NCBI GenBank assembly: GCA_035629075.1
Contig: DASPIK010000099.1
Location: 20,273 to 84,272 of the forward strand
Source: JAEZPW01 sp035629075
Lineage (GTDB): Bacteria > Acidobacteriota > Terriglobia > Terriglobales > Acidobacteriaceae
Reading direction: 5' to 3'
DNA length: 64,000 nt
A program made the position numbers and the translations under genes. Below the pieces are notes generated by a model, which saw only the letters and a program-made list of their open reading frames with translations, was not told the DNA's origin and did not search any database. This document shows positions 17,602-25,935 of the stretch, piece by piece; position 1 is the stretch's first letter, and every line of letters begins with the position of its first letter.

Positions 17602-17793
17602 TCAGGTTCCGCCGCCGCAGGCAGCGGCCGCTTTGGCCGTATTCGATGGCTTTGCCCCGCCCATCGAAAAAACCGAGATCTGTTGGTCCAAATTCGAGCT
17701 CTGGCACAGTGGGCAGCGTGTCTGAGAGTTCCCATACACCAGCGCCTCGAATCGCTTTTTGCAATCTTTACAAATGTATTCGAAAATCGGCAT
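17602..17793 (-). CDS. FmdB-type zinc-ribbon protein
   Basis: 63 residues. MPIFEYICKDCKKRFE at the N-terminus and CPLCQSS further on give two CxxC knuckles of a zinc ribbon, the FmdB/CxxC_CXXC_SSSS pattern. The tail is Ala/Gly-rich and ends in ACGGGT, as in many family members. The GGGAG ribosome binding site is five bases upstream. Originally linked to formamidase operon regulation; the general function is unknown. Its 5' end faces the YheT-type gene, so the two share a divergent promoter region. Confidence 0.85.
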   Translation of the reverse strand: MPIFEYICKDCKKRFEALVYGNSQTRCPLCQSSNLDQQISVFSMGGAKPSNTAKAAAACGGGT

Positions 17794-17880
17794 ACGACTC
17801 CCGGTGGGCTACTCACAGTAGCCTGCAAGTCTTTATTAAGTGTGGCGCAAATTTTCGCGGTCTGTTTTACCGATTATAAA

Positions 17881-18978
17881 TTGGACGAACCTGATTTGAA
17901 GACAGAAACAAACCTTAGTACGGGCCATTGCATTTGTGAGAAACGTGAAAATGTCCAGTCTCGTACGGGAGAAGTCTGTTTCGTACCGGGCAAGTTCGTT
18001 CCCCGTCGCGGGTTGCGTTCGGGGCATCTTCAGACTCTTGTCAGTCACGTCTTGCCCCGCAGGGATTCGCTTCCAGCGCCAGAAAGGCGCTTATTCCGCA
18101 TAGAGGATGAGGTACAAATCGCCTGCGATTGCCACTGGCAAAGTAGTCGTCGAAACCGATTCACCGTGATCATAGTCCATGGGCTTGAGGGTTCCAGCGA
18201 ATCACAGTATGTGATCGGCACGGCCAACAAGGCTTGGGCTGCCGGCATGAACGTCGTTCGAATGAACGTTCGAGGTTGCGGGGACACGGAATCGTTGGCA
18301 GCTACGCTTTACCACTCAGGAATGTCGGCTGACATCGGGGCCGTTGTGGACGAACTCATTCGGGAAGAAGGCTTGCCCCGGCTTGGACTGGCGGGGTTCT
18401 CGATGGGGGGCAACCAAGTGCTGAAGCTTGCGGGCGAGTGGGGCAGCGGAGTGATTGGGCCTGCACCGGAACAGGTGTCTGGAGTCGTTGCAGTGTCGCC
18501 AGCTATGGATCTATCCCTATCGGCGGACGCGTTGCATATGCCGGAAAACCGTATTTACGAGTGGCGCTTCCTTTTGTCGCTTCGCGCGCGTTTGCGGCGT
18601 AAGGCGCGATTGTTTCCCGGGCGTTATGAGATCAGGAATTGGTGGTGGCGCAGCATTCGGGACTTCGATAATAGGGTCACGTCAGTTCTGTCTGGTTTTC
18701 GAGACGCGGAGGATTACTACCAAAAAGCCAGTTCGGGACGAGTCTTGGACCGCATCACCCTGCCGACCCTGGTCATTCACGCTAAAGACGATCCGTTCAT
18801 TCGTGTGTTACCGGAGACCCGCGCGAAGCTGATCTCGAATGACAACATTAGTTACGTCGAAACTGACCACGGCGGACACTGTGGTTTTCTGGGCAAGTGC
18901 GACGGTCACGACGGGCGCTGGGCAGAAATCCAGATCATCAATTTCTTCTTGGATCAGGAGAGACGACGTGGATGCTGA
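17881..18978 (+). CDS. Alpha/beta-hydrolase, YheT family
   Basis: Up to 365 residues from a TTG; the true start is uncertain because no ATG occurs in frame and conserved sequence begins only near FVPRRGLRSGHLQTL, about 40 residues in. Hydrolase features: VIIVHGLEGSS (oxyanion region), nucleophile elbow GFSMGGNQVLKL (Ser in GFSMGG), Asp in HAKDDPFI and His in DHGGHCGFLG, giving a complete catalytic triad. YheT proteins are carboxylesterase-like with poorly known substrates. The stop lies inside the next gene's 5' end (11-base overlap), so the two are probably translationally coupled. Confidence 0.82.
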   Translation: MDEPDLKTETNLSTGHCICEKRENVQSRTGEVCFVPGKFVPRRGLRSGHLQTLVSHVLPRRDSLPAPERRLFRIEDEVQIACDCHWQSSRRNRFTVIIVHGLEGSSESQYVIGTANKAWAAGMNVVRMNVRGCGDTESLAATLYHSGMSADIGAVVDELIREEGLPRLGLAGFSMGGNQVLKLAGEWGSGVIGPAPEQVSGVVAVSPAMDLSLSADALHMPENRIYEWRFLLSLRARLRRKARLFPGRYEIRNWWWRSIRDFDNRVTSVLSGFRDAEDYYQKASSGRVLDRITLPTLVIHAKDDPFIRVLPETRAKLISNDNISYVETDHGGHCGFLGKCDGHDGRWAEIQIINFFLDQERRRGC

Positions 18979-19519
18979 CTGGTCCGTTGAGATGGGCCAT
19001 GGTGACCCGGTTCTGGAGTTTCCATGGTCGTCCGACAGTCCGGGAGTCAAATTCTATGATTTGAAGCGCCATCCGGAATTGCTATCGAGTGTCCCTGAGG
19101 CGGTTGAGCACGAACCGATCGGCCATTTCCTGGCAGCGGTGAATGACGCGAATTCCATCTTCCAAACTGCGAAATGCGACGTTTGGGAGGAAACGGACCG
19201 TCCGTCAGGCCGGTTTCGGTTCTGCTCATACGTGGATGTGCTGTTTGCAAATCGCGATCGTCAGTTGTCGTTTGAAGCCCACGAAAAACTTGGCCGAGAT
19301 CTCGTAGCTATTGTGGATCCGGTCGACCTGAACGATTGCTCAGCGGAGTTCATCGTCCGCAGGTGCTTCTACCATTTCGAAGGTGAGTCGGATTCGCACC
19401 CAGGGCTTTGCGTCACCTGTTATGTCAAGGGGTTCGGTTCTGCATCCCTCGATGCCCGCGCGAGGTGGGCCGAAGCACTCGCCGTCGTTTGCAAGGCTTT
19501 GTTGTCAGAAGCGAACTAG
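18968..19519 (+). CDS. Unknown protein coupled to the YheT-type hydrolase
   Basis: 183 residues, GTG start with GGAGAG about eight bases upstream, lying inside the 3' end of the hydrolase gene. I do not recognise a family. It is soluble, without signal or membrane segments, acidic and rich in Asp/Glu, with alternating beta- and helix-like stretches (RFRFCSYVDVLF, CCYVK-like strand CVTCYVKGF). The overlap suggests a stoichiometric partner or regulator of the hydrolase. It is followed by tRNA-Arg. Confidence 0.65.
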   Translation: MDADWSVEMGHGDPVLEFPWSSDSPGVKFYDLKRHPELLSSVPEAVEHEPIGHFLAAVNDANSIFQTAKCDVWEETDRPSGRFRFCSYVDVLFANRDRQLSFEAHEKLGRDLVAIVDPVDLNDCSAEFIVRRCFYHFEGESDSHPGLCVTCYVKGFGSASLDARARWAEALAVVCKALLSEAN

Positions 19520-19602
19520 ACCTGACCAGTCCGGACCGAGTCGCACTCGTTTGTGAATTCTGGAAACGATTATCAGGGGAGCCAAGCTATAATCATTGAG
19601 AC

Positions 19603-19679
19603 CGGGGCGTAGCTCAGGTGGATAGAGCATCTGCCTTCTAAGCAGAGGGTCGTCGGTTCGAGTCCGGCCGCCCCGGCCA
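19603..19679 (+). tRNA. tRNA-Arg (UCU)
   Basis: 77-nt cloverleaf. The acceptor CGGGGCG pairs with CGCCCCG, then G and CCA. The anticodon stem CTGC.../GCAG holds the loop CTTCTAA, anticodon UCU. The T-loop is TTCGAGT. A perfect TATAAT (19588-19593) is ten bases upstream; no clear -35. Confidence 0.95.
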
Positions 19680-19789
19680 TGTACCCCATCCTGCCTTTGT
19701 CATTCCGTGAAAGCAGAACGTTCATCACAAGCTGACGATGAATTGTCGTCTTTTCGTTCGCGACCGAACATCTGTTACGAGCCGGTGCG

Positions 19790-20071
19790 CTACATTGCCA
19801 AAGTTGCGAACGCCAGACCGAGGACACCATCGGTGACGTACCGAACTTCCACAGGGACAGTGTGACGGATATTGCTGAGCGGCTCGACCACAGTAATCCT
19901 CATCTGCGTGCCCGCCACTAGACCGGAGGTTGGAACACCGGAGTCGAGCAGGACCGACATTCCGCCTCCGCCGACTTGCTCAACAAAGCCGAGTCTCAGC
20001 CCGGCTTCGTTGAGCGCGATAGCTTCCCGTTGCATTGAAAGACGTTCGAATTGCCGCCGATTAGAAGACAT
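19790..20071 (-). CDS. Single-domain PilZ protein (c-di-GMP receptor type)
   Basis: 93 residues from MSSNRRQFERL, with AGGA seven bases upstream; a longer frame upstream has no ribosome binding site. The PilZ c-di-GMP signature is partly visible: an RxxxR-like start (RRQFER) and a strand VGGGGMSVLLD where DxSxxG is usual. Here the Asp/Asn position is Gly, so ligand binding may be weakened. The role is probably control of motility, pili or exopolysaccharide. It is codirectional with and downstream of the acyl-CoA dehydrogenase gene. Confidence 0.75.
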   Translation of the reverse strand: MSSNRRQFERLSMQREAIALNEAGLRLGFVEQVGGGGMSVLLDSGVPTSGLVAGTQMRITVVEPLSNIRHTVPVEVRYVTDGVLGLAFATLAM

Positions 20072-20149
20072 CGATGATCCTGTTCTGCTGCAGATTATAT
20101 TTGCGCAGACGATGTTTTCAATCATTGAGTGTCTCCGGCGCGCTGAGAT

Positions 20150-21331
20150 TCACTTTCCTCCAAGCACCAATTTCGCAATGGTGGACAGTTGCATGTTCGA
20201 GGTTCCTTCGTAAATCTTGCCGATCTTCGAATCACGGAAGTATTTCTCGACGGGGTAATCTCTCGTAAAGCCGTATCCCCCGTAAATCTCGACGGCGAGA
20301 GAAGCGACACGCTCGGCAACCTGGGAGCAGAACAGCTTGGTCATGGCCGCCTGTTTCACGAAGTCCATGCCTGCGTCCTTCATGCGTGCTGCGTTGTAAA
20401 CCATGAGGCGGGCGGCCTCGATTTCCGTTCCCATCTGTGCGAGTTGGTACTGAATTCCTTGAAAGTCGGCGATAGGCTTACCGAACTGCTTGCGTTCCTG
20501 CGCGTACCGGAGCGCATATTCCCAAGCACCCTGCGCCAACCCGAGCATCTGAGCGCCAATGCCGATGCGCCCTTCATTCAAAGTTTCGATCGCGATCTTG
20601 TATCCCTTGCCTCTTTCGCCCAGAACATTGCCGACCGGAACGCGGCAGTTATCGAGGATCAGCTCGCAAGTGCTCGAGGCACGTATGCCCAGCTTGTCTT
20701 CCTTTTTGCCGACTGTGAATCCGGGGAAACCCTTCTCAAGGATGTACGCTGTGATGCCGCGATAGCCCGCAGCAGGATCAAGCGTGGCGAAGATGATGAA
20801 AAGGGAAGCCTCCTTGCCATTCGTGATCCACAGCTTTTGTCCGTTCAGGACAAATTCATCACCCTTGAGCTCGGCTCTGGTCTGGAGCGCGAACGCGTCG
20901 GATCCAGACGCCGCTTCGCTGAGGGCGTACGCGCCGACCCACTCGGTCGCCATTTTGGGCAGGTATTTCTTTTTCTGCTCCTCTGAGCCCCATCGAAGCA
21001 GTGCGTTATTAACGAGCGTGTTCTGCACGTCGACAACAACACCGGCTGATGCGTCTACACGCGACATCTCTTCGACGGCAAGAATCGCGTCGAAAAATTT
21101 TCCTCCGCTACCGCCGTAGAGTTCGGGGATTTCGATCCCCATCAGACCGAGCTGGAAGAACTTTTCGAGAAGTGTCTCGCTGAAGATCCCCTTCTCATCC
21201 ATTTCACGAACGAGCGGACGGACGTTGTCCTGCGCGAATTCGCGGACGCTGTCCCGGAAGAGCTGTTCGTCTTCAGTTAATGCGACTAGGGGAGCAGGCG
21301 TAAGTGCCTGCTGTACGGATGTTTCTGCCAT
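20150..21331 (-). CDS. Acyl-CoA dehydrogenase
   Basis: 393 residues, complete. N-terminal helical domain (TEDEQLFRDSVREFAQDNV), middle beta domain with substrate/FAD signature (YALSEAASGSDAF, LWITNGKEA) and C-terminal helical domain (QIYGGYGFTRDYPVEKYFRD type segment). The catalytic base is Glu375 in KIYEGTSNMQL, at the position used by short- and medium-chain enzymes. It oxidises acyl-CoA to enoyl-CoA using FAD and electron-transfer flavoprotein in the cytosol. Chain-length preference cannot be read. No other beta-oxidation genes are adjacent. Confidence 0.93.
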   Translation of the reverse strand: MAETSVQQALTPAPLVALTEDEQLFRDSVREFAQDNVRPLVREMDEKGIFSETLLEKFFQLGLMGIEIPELYGGSGGKFFDAILAVEEMSRVDASAGVVVDVQNTLVNNALLRWGSEEQKKKYLPKMATEWVGAYALSEAASGSDAFALQTRAELKGDEFVLNGQKLWITNGKEASLFIIFATLDPAAGYRGITAYILEKGFPGFTVGKKEDKLGIRASSTCELILDNCRVPVGNVLGERGKGYKIAIETLNEGRIGIGAQMLGLAQGAWEYALRYAQERKQFGKPIADFQGIQYQLAQMGTEIEAARLMVYNAARMKDAGMDFVKQAAMTKLFCSQVAERVASLAVEIYGGYGFTRDYPVEKYFRDSKIGKIYEGTSNMQLSTIAKLVLGGK

Positions 21332-21437
21332 CTTTATGCCTCACCCAGAGAAATAAAGGACTGAGGATGATAGCAAAGGCGGGGTCTTTTCGTCAGAACA
21401 GGGGCTATAGGCGGATTGGCGTGAGCACGCGCGTAGC

Positions 21438-22319
21438 TTATTTCGGTTCTCGGCGATACACCACTCTGAGCTTGTCTGCGCCGATGATGCGCCTGACCTG
21501 CGCGCGGGCGTGTGCCGACCACGGACCCTGGCCGTCAAGCTTGAGGTACGCCTGCCAGTGCTTCAGCGCCTTCCTGGGTTCGCGCGTCTTTTCATACGCA
21601 AGCGCCAGGTTGTAATGAGCATCGGCGTAGGTTGGAGCCAGCAAAACCGCATTCTTGTAGGCTTCAATCGCGGCCGGTATGCGCGACGTCTCGTCGAGCA
21701 CGTTGCCTAGATCGAAGTACGCGAGTGCGTACCTGGGAGACGCGGCGATTGCTTCGCGGTAGTGATGCTCGGCTGCCGCGAAATCCCGCCGGTGATAATA
21801 GATCGTGCCTACATTGATATGCGCAGCCGCGTGTAGCGGTTCGATTTCAAGCAGCTTCAGGTAAGTCGAAATGGCCTCATCTTGCGAAACAGGATCTTCT
21901 TCCAGAGAGATTCCGCGAGCGAACAGTTCCTGAACGGTCTCAGCAACCCGCATTGTTCTGACGTTCGCGGCTACAACCTTATCTGCCGGCGCGAAGTCGA
22001 GCATGAACTGTCCAGCAATAGGTTCCACAGCCTGACCTTCATGCCTGAACACGACGCGTCCGTGATACGAGTAGGTTCCCGATTCGAGCAGGGGATTCTC
22101 CATGCCCGAGACTTGCCGCTGCATAGCCTCGAGCGACTCTCGGATAACGGCAGGCCGCACGTGTTTTGCGCGGAGGTCCCTAATTTTCTTTAGCTGGATG
22201 AGGTCAAAAAAAGAAAAGAAGTCCCCGGCTGCAACCAGCCCGGCTTTCTGCCACTGCGCGAGCTGCTGTCCGGTAATCCGAAGAATCCGTAAGACGTCCG
22301 CCCGATGATAACGAGTCAC
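21438..22319 (-). CDS. MerR-like helix-turn-helix protein with TPR domain
   Basis: 293 residues from a GTG. Residues 1-60 or so resemble a MerR-type winged helix (YHRADVLRILRITGQQLAQWQKAGL, then FDLIQLKKIRDL). Residues 150-270 hold at least three tetratricopeptide repeats (AAHINVGTIYYHRRDF, YALAYFDLGNVLDE, ADAHYNLALAYEKTREPRKALKHW). The middle segment is beta-rich. A DNA-binding head on a TPR scaffold suggests a regulator or a protein-interaction adaptor, without a known target. It lies upstream of, and codirectional with, the acyl-CoA dehydrogenase gene, 106 bases away. Confidence 0.75.
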   Translation of the reverse strand: MTRYHRADVLRILRITGQQLAQWQKAGLVAAGDFFSFFDLIQLKKIRDLRAKHVRPAVIRESLEAMQRQVSGMENPLLESGTYSYHGRVVFRHEGQAVEPIAGQFMLDFAPADKVVAANVRTMRVAETVQELFARGISLEEDPVSQDEAISTYLKLLEIEPLHAAAHINVGTIYYHRRDFAAAEHHYREAIAASPRYALAYFDLGNVLDETSRIPAAIEAYKNAVLLAPTYADAHYNLALAYEKTREPRKALKHWQAYLKLDGQGPWSAHARAQVRRIIGADKLRVVYRREPK

Positions 22320-22479
22320 GGTTTTTTCACTTCGAGCACGCCTATTATGGTGAAGAAATTACGAAAACCGCAAGCGGATTCTTAGCAGTTCGGCGGGCAA
22401 ATGCATGAAAATACGTTCGATTGCACCTATGTTGCAGCAGTGCAATGTATTGTGGTGCTGGTGAAGCGAAGGAGGCATC

Positions 22480-23181
22480 ATGTTCATTGGCCACTTCGGC
22501 CTTGCGTTCGCGGCTAAACGTGCGGCACCAAGAAGTTCGTTAGCCACGCTTTTTTCTGCGGCTGCATCAATTGACCTCGTATGGCCGGTCTTTCTTCTCG
22601 CGGGAGTGGAGCATGTGCGGATCGCTCCCGGAATAACTCGACTAACGCCGCTGGATTTTTATCACTATCCCGTAACGCACAGTCTATTGGCGGTCGCGGG
22701 TTGGTCGGTCCTATTCGGTGTCGGTTATTTTCTCTTAAGGCGCTACTTTCGAGGAGCGATCGTTGTCGGTCTACTGGTTACGAGTCACTGGGCGCTCGAC
22801 GCGCTGGTCCACCGTCCGGATCTTCCCCTCGCACCCGGTGACCCGACAAAGATCGGGCTCGGGTTGTGGAATCATCCACCAGTCGCGATCCTTCTGGAAC
22901 TGGCTATCTTTGTAGCGGGCCTGATTGTGTATCTGCGTACGACAACATCGCAAGACCGCATAGGGTCCGCAGCAATCTGGTCGCTTGCCGCCTTCCTGCT
23001 GATCACGTGGGTAGCGAATCTGGTTGGCCCACCCCCACCGAGCGTCAACGCACTTGCGTCAGTGGCCTTGTTGGCATGGCTGTTAATTCCCTGGGCAGCA
23101 TGGGGCGATAGACACCGCACAGTCGGAAAACGCATTCAGCAGGCGTTCAGACCCTTTACGGCAAACGGCGCTGGCATTTAG
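22480..23181 (+). CDS. Multi-pass membrane protein, YdjM/DUF457-like
   Basis: 233 residues, AAGGAGG five bases before the ATG. Five to six hydrophobic segments. The start FIGHFGLAFAAK, the internal YPVTHSLL and SHWALDALVH place conserved His and Asp residues as in the YdjM-like 'membrane-bound metal-dependent hydrolase' group. Enzymatic activity for that group is not proven. It is transcribed divergently from the HTH-TPR gene; its 3' end contains the promoter of tRNA-Thr. Confidence 0.65.
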   Translation: MFIGHFGLAFAAKRAAPRSSLATLFSAAASIDLVWPVFLLAGVEHVRIAPGITRLTPLDFYHYPVTHSLLAVAGWSVLFGVGYFLLRRYFRGAIVVGLLVTSHWALDALVHRPDLPLAPGDPTKIGLGLWNHPPVAILLELAIFVAGLIVYLRTTTSQDRIGSAAIWSLAAFLLITWVANLVGPPPPSVNALASVALLAWLLIPWAAWGDRHRTVGKRIQQAFRPFTANGAGI

Positions 23182-23184
23182 AAT
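23155..23184 (+). promoter_or_regulatory. Promoter of tRNA-Thr inside the 3' end of the upstream gene
   Basis: TTTACG and TAGAAT with an 18-base spacer; the -10 overlaps the TAG stop of the membrane-protein gene. The mature tRNA begins 15 bases after the -10. Confidence 0.45.
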
Positions 23185-23198
23185 CGTTCTCGACGCAC

Positions 23199-23274
23199 GC
23201 CGACGTAGCTCAGTTGGTAGAGCAGTCGATTCGTAATCGACAGGTCATCGGTTCAAGTCCGATCGTCGGCTCCA
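23199..23274 (+). tRNA. tRNA-Thr (CGU)
   Basis: 76-nt cloverleaf. The acceptor GCCGACG pairs with CGTCGGC, then T and CCA. The anticodon stem TCGAT/ATCGA holds the CGT anticodon. The T-loop is TTCAAGT. Confidence 0.95.
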
Positions 23275-23279
23275 GAATC

Positions 23280-23304
23280 AGCCCCGCCCAGTGGCGGGGC
23301 TTTG
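23280..23304 (+). terminator. Terminator after tRNA-Thr
   Basis: AGCCCCGCC-CAGT-GGCGGGGCT, a 9-bp stem with four-base loop, followed by TTTG. Confidence 0.85.
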
Positions 23305-23379
23305 TCGTTTAGCAACCTGTGCGCAGCCGGTCGGTACAGGAATCCTGCTAAGGGGACTACAACGCACCCTCCGTCATGG

Positions 23380-24243
23380 TTAAGCAACCTTGCGCGCGTT
23401 TGGATTCATGCTGTGTAGCCGTGGTTCTGGAGGAGCCAGCTCTGGCTCTGGACCCATCGGGGTGGGTCGCTCAAGGTATCGCACTTCACCACCATCCACG
23501 TTCCCTTTAGCCCAAGCGCCAGACTGGCTTTGCGTACCTTGCGAGCAATTCCAGAACGTGACCGCGGCTTCTTTGTGCTCCAGGTCGCGTGGGAACGACA
23601 CCGGGACTGGCGTCGATTCAATTCCATCGCGCTGCACTTCCTCAATCGCTCGGAGCCACTGGAACTGGTGAAAAGTATCCCGGGCGATCAGGAACGACAA
23701 CAAGTCTCGCACGCCGGGGTCGTCGGTCATCTCATAGAGTCTCGTCGCTTGCAGTCTGCCTTGCGATTCAGCGGTGACATTGGCGCGAAAGTCCGCCAAT
23801 AGATTGCCGCTGGCAATGATGTACCGGGAGGTCCAAGGGTATCCGACGCTGTCTGTAGCGGAGGCCCCACCGCCGGTCACAATGAAGTGCTGCGGATTGG
23901 TAGCTGCAACCGCCAAGTCATCCGAGCTGGCTCCTCCCATAACGCCTCCGACGATCGGGTGTTTGGCCGCGGCTTCCTGCTCGGAGACAGGTGCCTTTTC
24001 CAGCAGTCGCGCGATCATGGTCGCGAGCATCTCGACGTGTGCGAGCTCTTCAGTTCCTATGTCCAGGATCATGTCCCGGTACTTTGCGGGGCCGCGGCAG
24101 TTATATCCTTGAAACAGATACTGCATCGAAACGGTTATCTCGCCCCACTGCCCACCCAGTATCTCCTGTAATTTCTTTGCGTAAACGGGATCTGGATTGG
24201 ACGGTTTGGCGTTGTATTGCATGCGCTTGTCGTGGAAGAACAT
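23380..24243 (-). CDS. Manganese-containing (non-haem) catalase
   Basis: 287 residues, AAGGAGAT six bases before the ATG. The ferritin-like four-helix bundle shows the dinuclear manganese ligands at family-typical positions: Glu35 (GQWGEIT), Glu66 and His69 (GTEELAHVEM), and His192 (RDTFHQFQ). It disproportionates hydrogen peroxide in the cytosol. The C-terminal 60 residues form the Pro/Gly-rich tail common to the family. A long inverted repeat lies upstream and may be an operator. Confidence 0.95.
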   Translation of the reverse strand: MFFHDKRMQYNAKPSNPDPVYAKKLQEILGGQWGEITVSMQYLFQGYNCRGPAKYRDMILDIGTEELAHVEMLATMIARLLEKAPVSEQEAAAKHPIVGGVMGGASSDDLAVAATNPQHFIVTGGGASATDSVGYPWTSRYIIASGNLLADFRANVTAESQGRLQATRLYEMTDDPGVRDLLSFLIARDTFHQFQWLRAIEEVQRDGIESTPVPVSFPRDLEHKEAAVTFWNCSQGTQSQSGAWAKGNVDGGEVRYLERPTPMGPEPELAPPEPRLHSMNPNARKVA

Positions 24244-24269
24244 CGCAATCTCCTTAGAGTTGTGCGTTG

Positions 24270-24337
24270 AGGTGGCAACTTAGGGTGGCGGATGTCGAAG
24301 CGTTGTGACGATGGTGCGAATTTTGAGGTTGCCACCT
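24270..24337. promoter_or_regulatory. Inverted repeat upstream of manganese catalase
   Basis: AGGTGGCAAC (24270-24279) and its exact complement GTTGCCACCT (24328-24337), 48 bases apart, just before the catalase ribosome binding site. This could be paired operator half-sites or a long-loop RNA stem in the 5' leader. There is no direct evidence for a regulator. Confidence 0.4.
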
Positions 24338-24429
24338 AAGGCTGTCGAATCGAGCGGTTCGGCCGTGGGTAGATGAGAAGCGTCAGAGAAGTTCAGATCT
24401 CAAAACGGTGAGTAGCGAGGCGGCCAACG

Positions 24430-25935
24430 TCACTTCGCTTCAGAGATGGCTGGTTTTGGGGCGTATAGAAGCACCCGAACGAGCCTGAAATTTCGCTGCT
24501 CTACAAGACTGTAGTACTCCGTAAGTACGGCTTTCGAAGCCTGTACTTGCGGGTCACTCAATCCTTGCGGCCGAGCGTAAGTGATAACCCAAAGTCTTCG
24601 ATGCCGCGCAGCGACATCCGCGATAGACCTGCGTTCTGCAATCGCTGATGCGGGAACGTCTGTAACCCGTTTGGGATCGGAGCGCAATTTGTAATAGCTG
24701 AATGGTCCTTCTGACCACCAGGGAACCACGGCTACCGCATCTGTTGGCTGCGAATGGGACATTACGTAGGCAGTCGCATCTCGCCAGTTCTCTTTCGGGC
24801 GGGTATAACGAACAACAATGAATGCCAGTGAGAGCACGACGGCTGCCCCGATCAGCAAGTGCCTTCTGCGAGTTGCAATCTGTGTGGAACCGATACTTGC
24901 CAGCAGCACGCACGCAGGCACTGATACGAGCAGGTAACGTGGCACCAGCATTGGTCGTTTCAGCGAGAGTATCAGTGCCAAGATAACTGGTACTACGGCC
25001 CAACAAATGACCAGCGCCATAGGCCATGTTTGTCGAGTTCGTTGACGTGCTTGCTTGAGCCGCGCGAAATAGAGAATGCCGAAGCACCAAAGCACGGCAT
25101 AAACAGGTAGGGCGGTTGGGCTGCCCGCAAACTCTGAAAACACGTTGACCATTTGCCCGAGGCTTGGTTTCGGAATCCAGTCGACCTGCTGTCCCTTGTT
25201 GGTCAGGACGAAAACAACCGCGGGAGCAACGCATAAAAGGATGGCTGCAGCGGTGGCGAGTAGTTTCTTCCAACGTACGATGCGAGGCGGCGTCCACCAG
25301 AGGGAAAACCACTGCGACACGACAACCAGACCGCCAAAAAAATGGGTGTACACCGCGAGCACGGAACAGACCCAATACAAAAACCAGTAGCGGTTCCGTC
25401 GTTCTTCTATCGCGAGCAGCAGTGCGAGCGTGGAAGCCGCGGCAAAAAAGACCACCATAGTGTAGCCGCGAAGTTCTTGTGAATATCCGACGTGGGCACC
25501 ATGCACAGCCAGCAGTATGGCTGCGATTTTGCCAGCGCGTTCGTTGCACAAGCGTTTGCCTAGAGCGTAGACGATCGGAACAGTCGCTACTGCAGGGGCC
25601 ACAGAGATTAGTCGCAGGTATATCTCGCTCGTCCCTCCTTGAATCCACACGCGCAGCAGGGCGAAGTAGAAGACCATATTAAACTCGCCCTGCCAGAGCC
25701 CGCGGATCCATTCGCTCCAACGAGTGATTGGTAGACCACCAGCCCAGGCGTCCGCGAAGGCAACTCCCTCGTCCAGCCAAAAGCTTTTTCCAAGAAACAA
25801 AACTCTCAATAACAGGGAGAGGGCGATCACACCCCAAATGCTCGTGACGGCATCGTTGCGTGTTCGGGATGTCGCCTCCGCGATAGCGGTAGGTGTCTGC
25901 TTGTCCTCATGTCGCACGTGCGAACGCAACTCCAC
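24430..25935 (-). CDS. GT-C fold membrane glycosyltransferase (PMT/GT39-like)
   Basis: 501 residues from a GTG; a second in-frame GTG 18 bases later is possible. About ten to twelve transmembrane helices. The first lumenal loop carries SFWLDEGVAF, the acidic motif (here Asp-Glu) expected after helix 1 in GT-C enzymes, and AHVGYSQELRGYT follows a later helix. The C-terminal 90 residues form a soluble periplasmic domain. Such enzymes transfer sugars from polyprenyl-phosphate donors to glycans, lipid A or proteins; acceptor and donor are unknown. No neighbouring glycan operon. Confidence 0.8.
   Translation of the reverse strand: MELRSHVRHEDKQTPTAIAEATSRTRNDAVTSIWGVIALSLLLRVLFLGKSFWLDEGVAFADAWAGGLPITRWSEWIRGLWQGEFNMVFYFALLRVWIQGGTSEIYLRLISVAPAVATVPIVYALGKRLCNERAGKIAAILLAVHGAHVGYSQELRGYTMVVFFAAASTLALLLAIEERRNRYWFLYWVCSVLAVYTHFFGGLVVVSQWFSLWWTPPRIVRWKKLLATAAAILLCVAPAVVFVLTNKGQQVDWIPKPSLGQMVNVFSEFAGSPTALPVYAVLWCFGILYFARLKQARQRTRQTWPMALVICWAVVPVILALILSLKRPMLVPRYLLVSVPACVLLASIGSTQIATRRRHLLIGAAVVLSLAFIVVRYTRPKENWRDATAYVMSHSQPTDAVAVVPWWSEGPFSYYKLRSDPKRVTDVPASAIAERRSIADVAARHRRLWVITYARPQGLSDPQVQASKAVLTEYYSLVEQRNFRLVRVLLYAPKPAISEAK

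Noticed and set aside
19790..20125. Longer PilZ protein starting 54 bases upstream
   Set aside because: The extra 18 residues are cysteine/isoleucine-rich and have no ribosome binding site; the inner ATG has AGGA at proper spacing.
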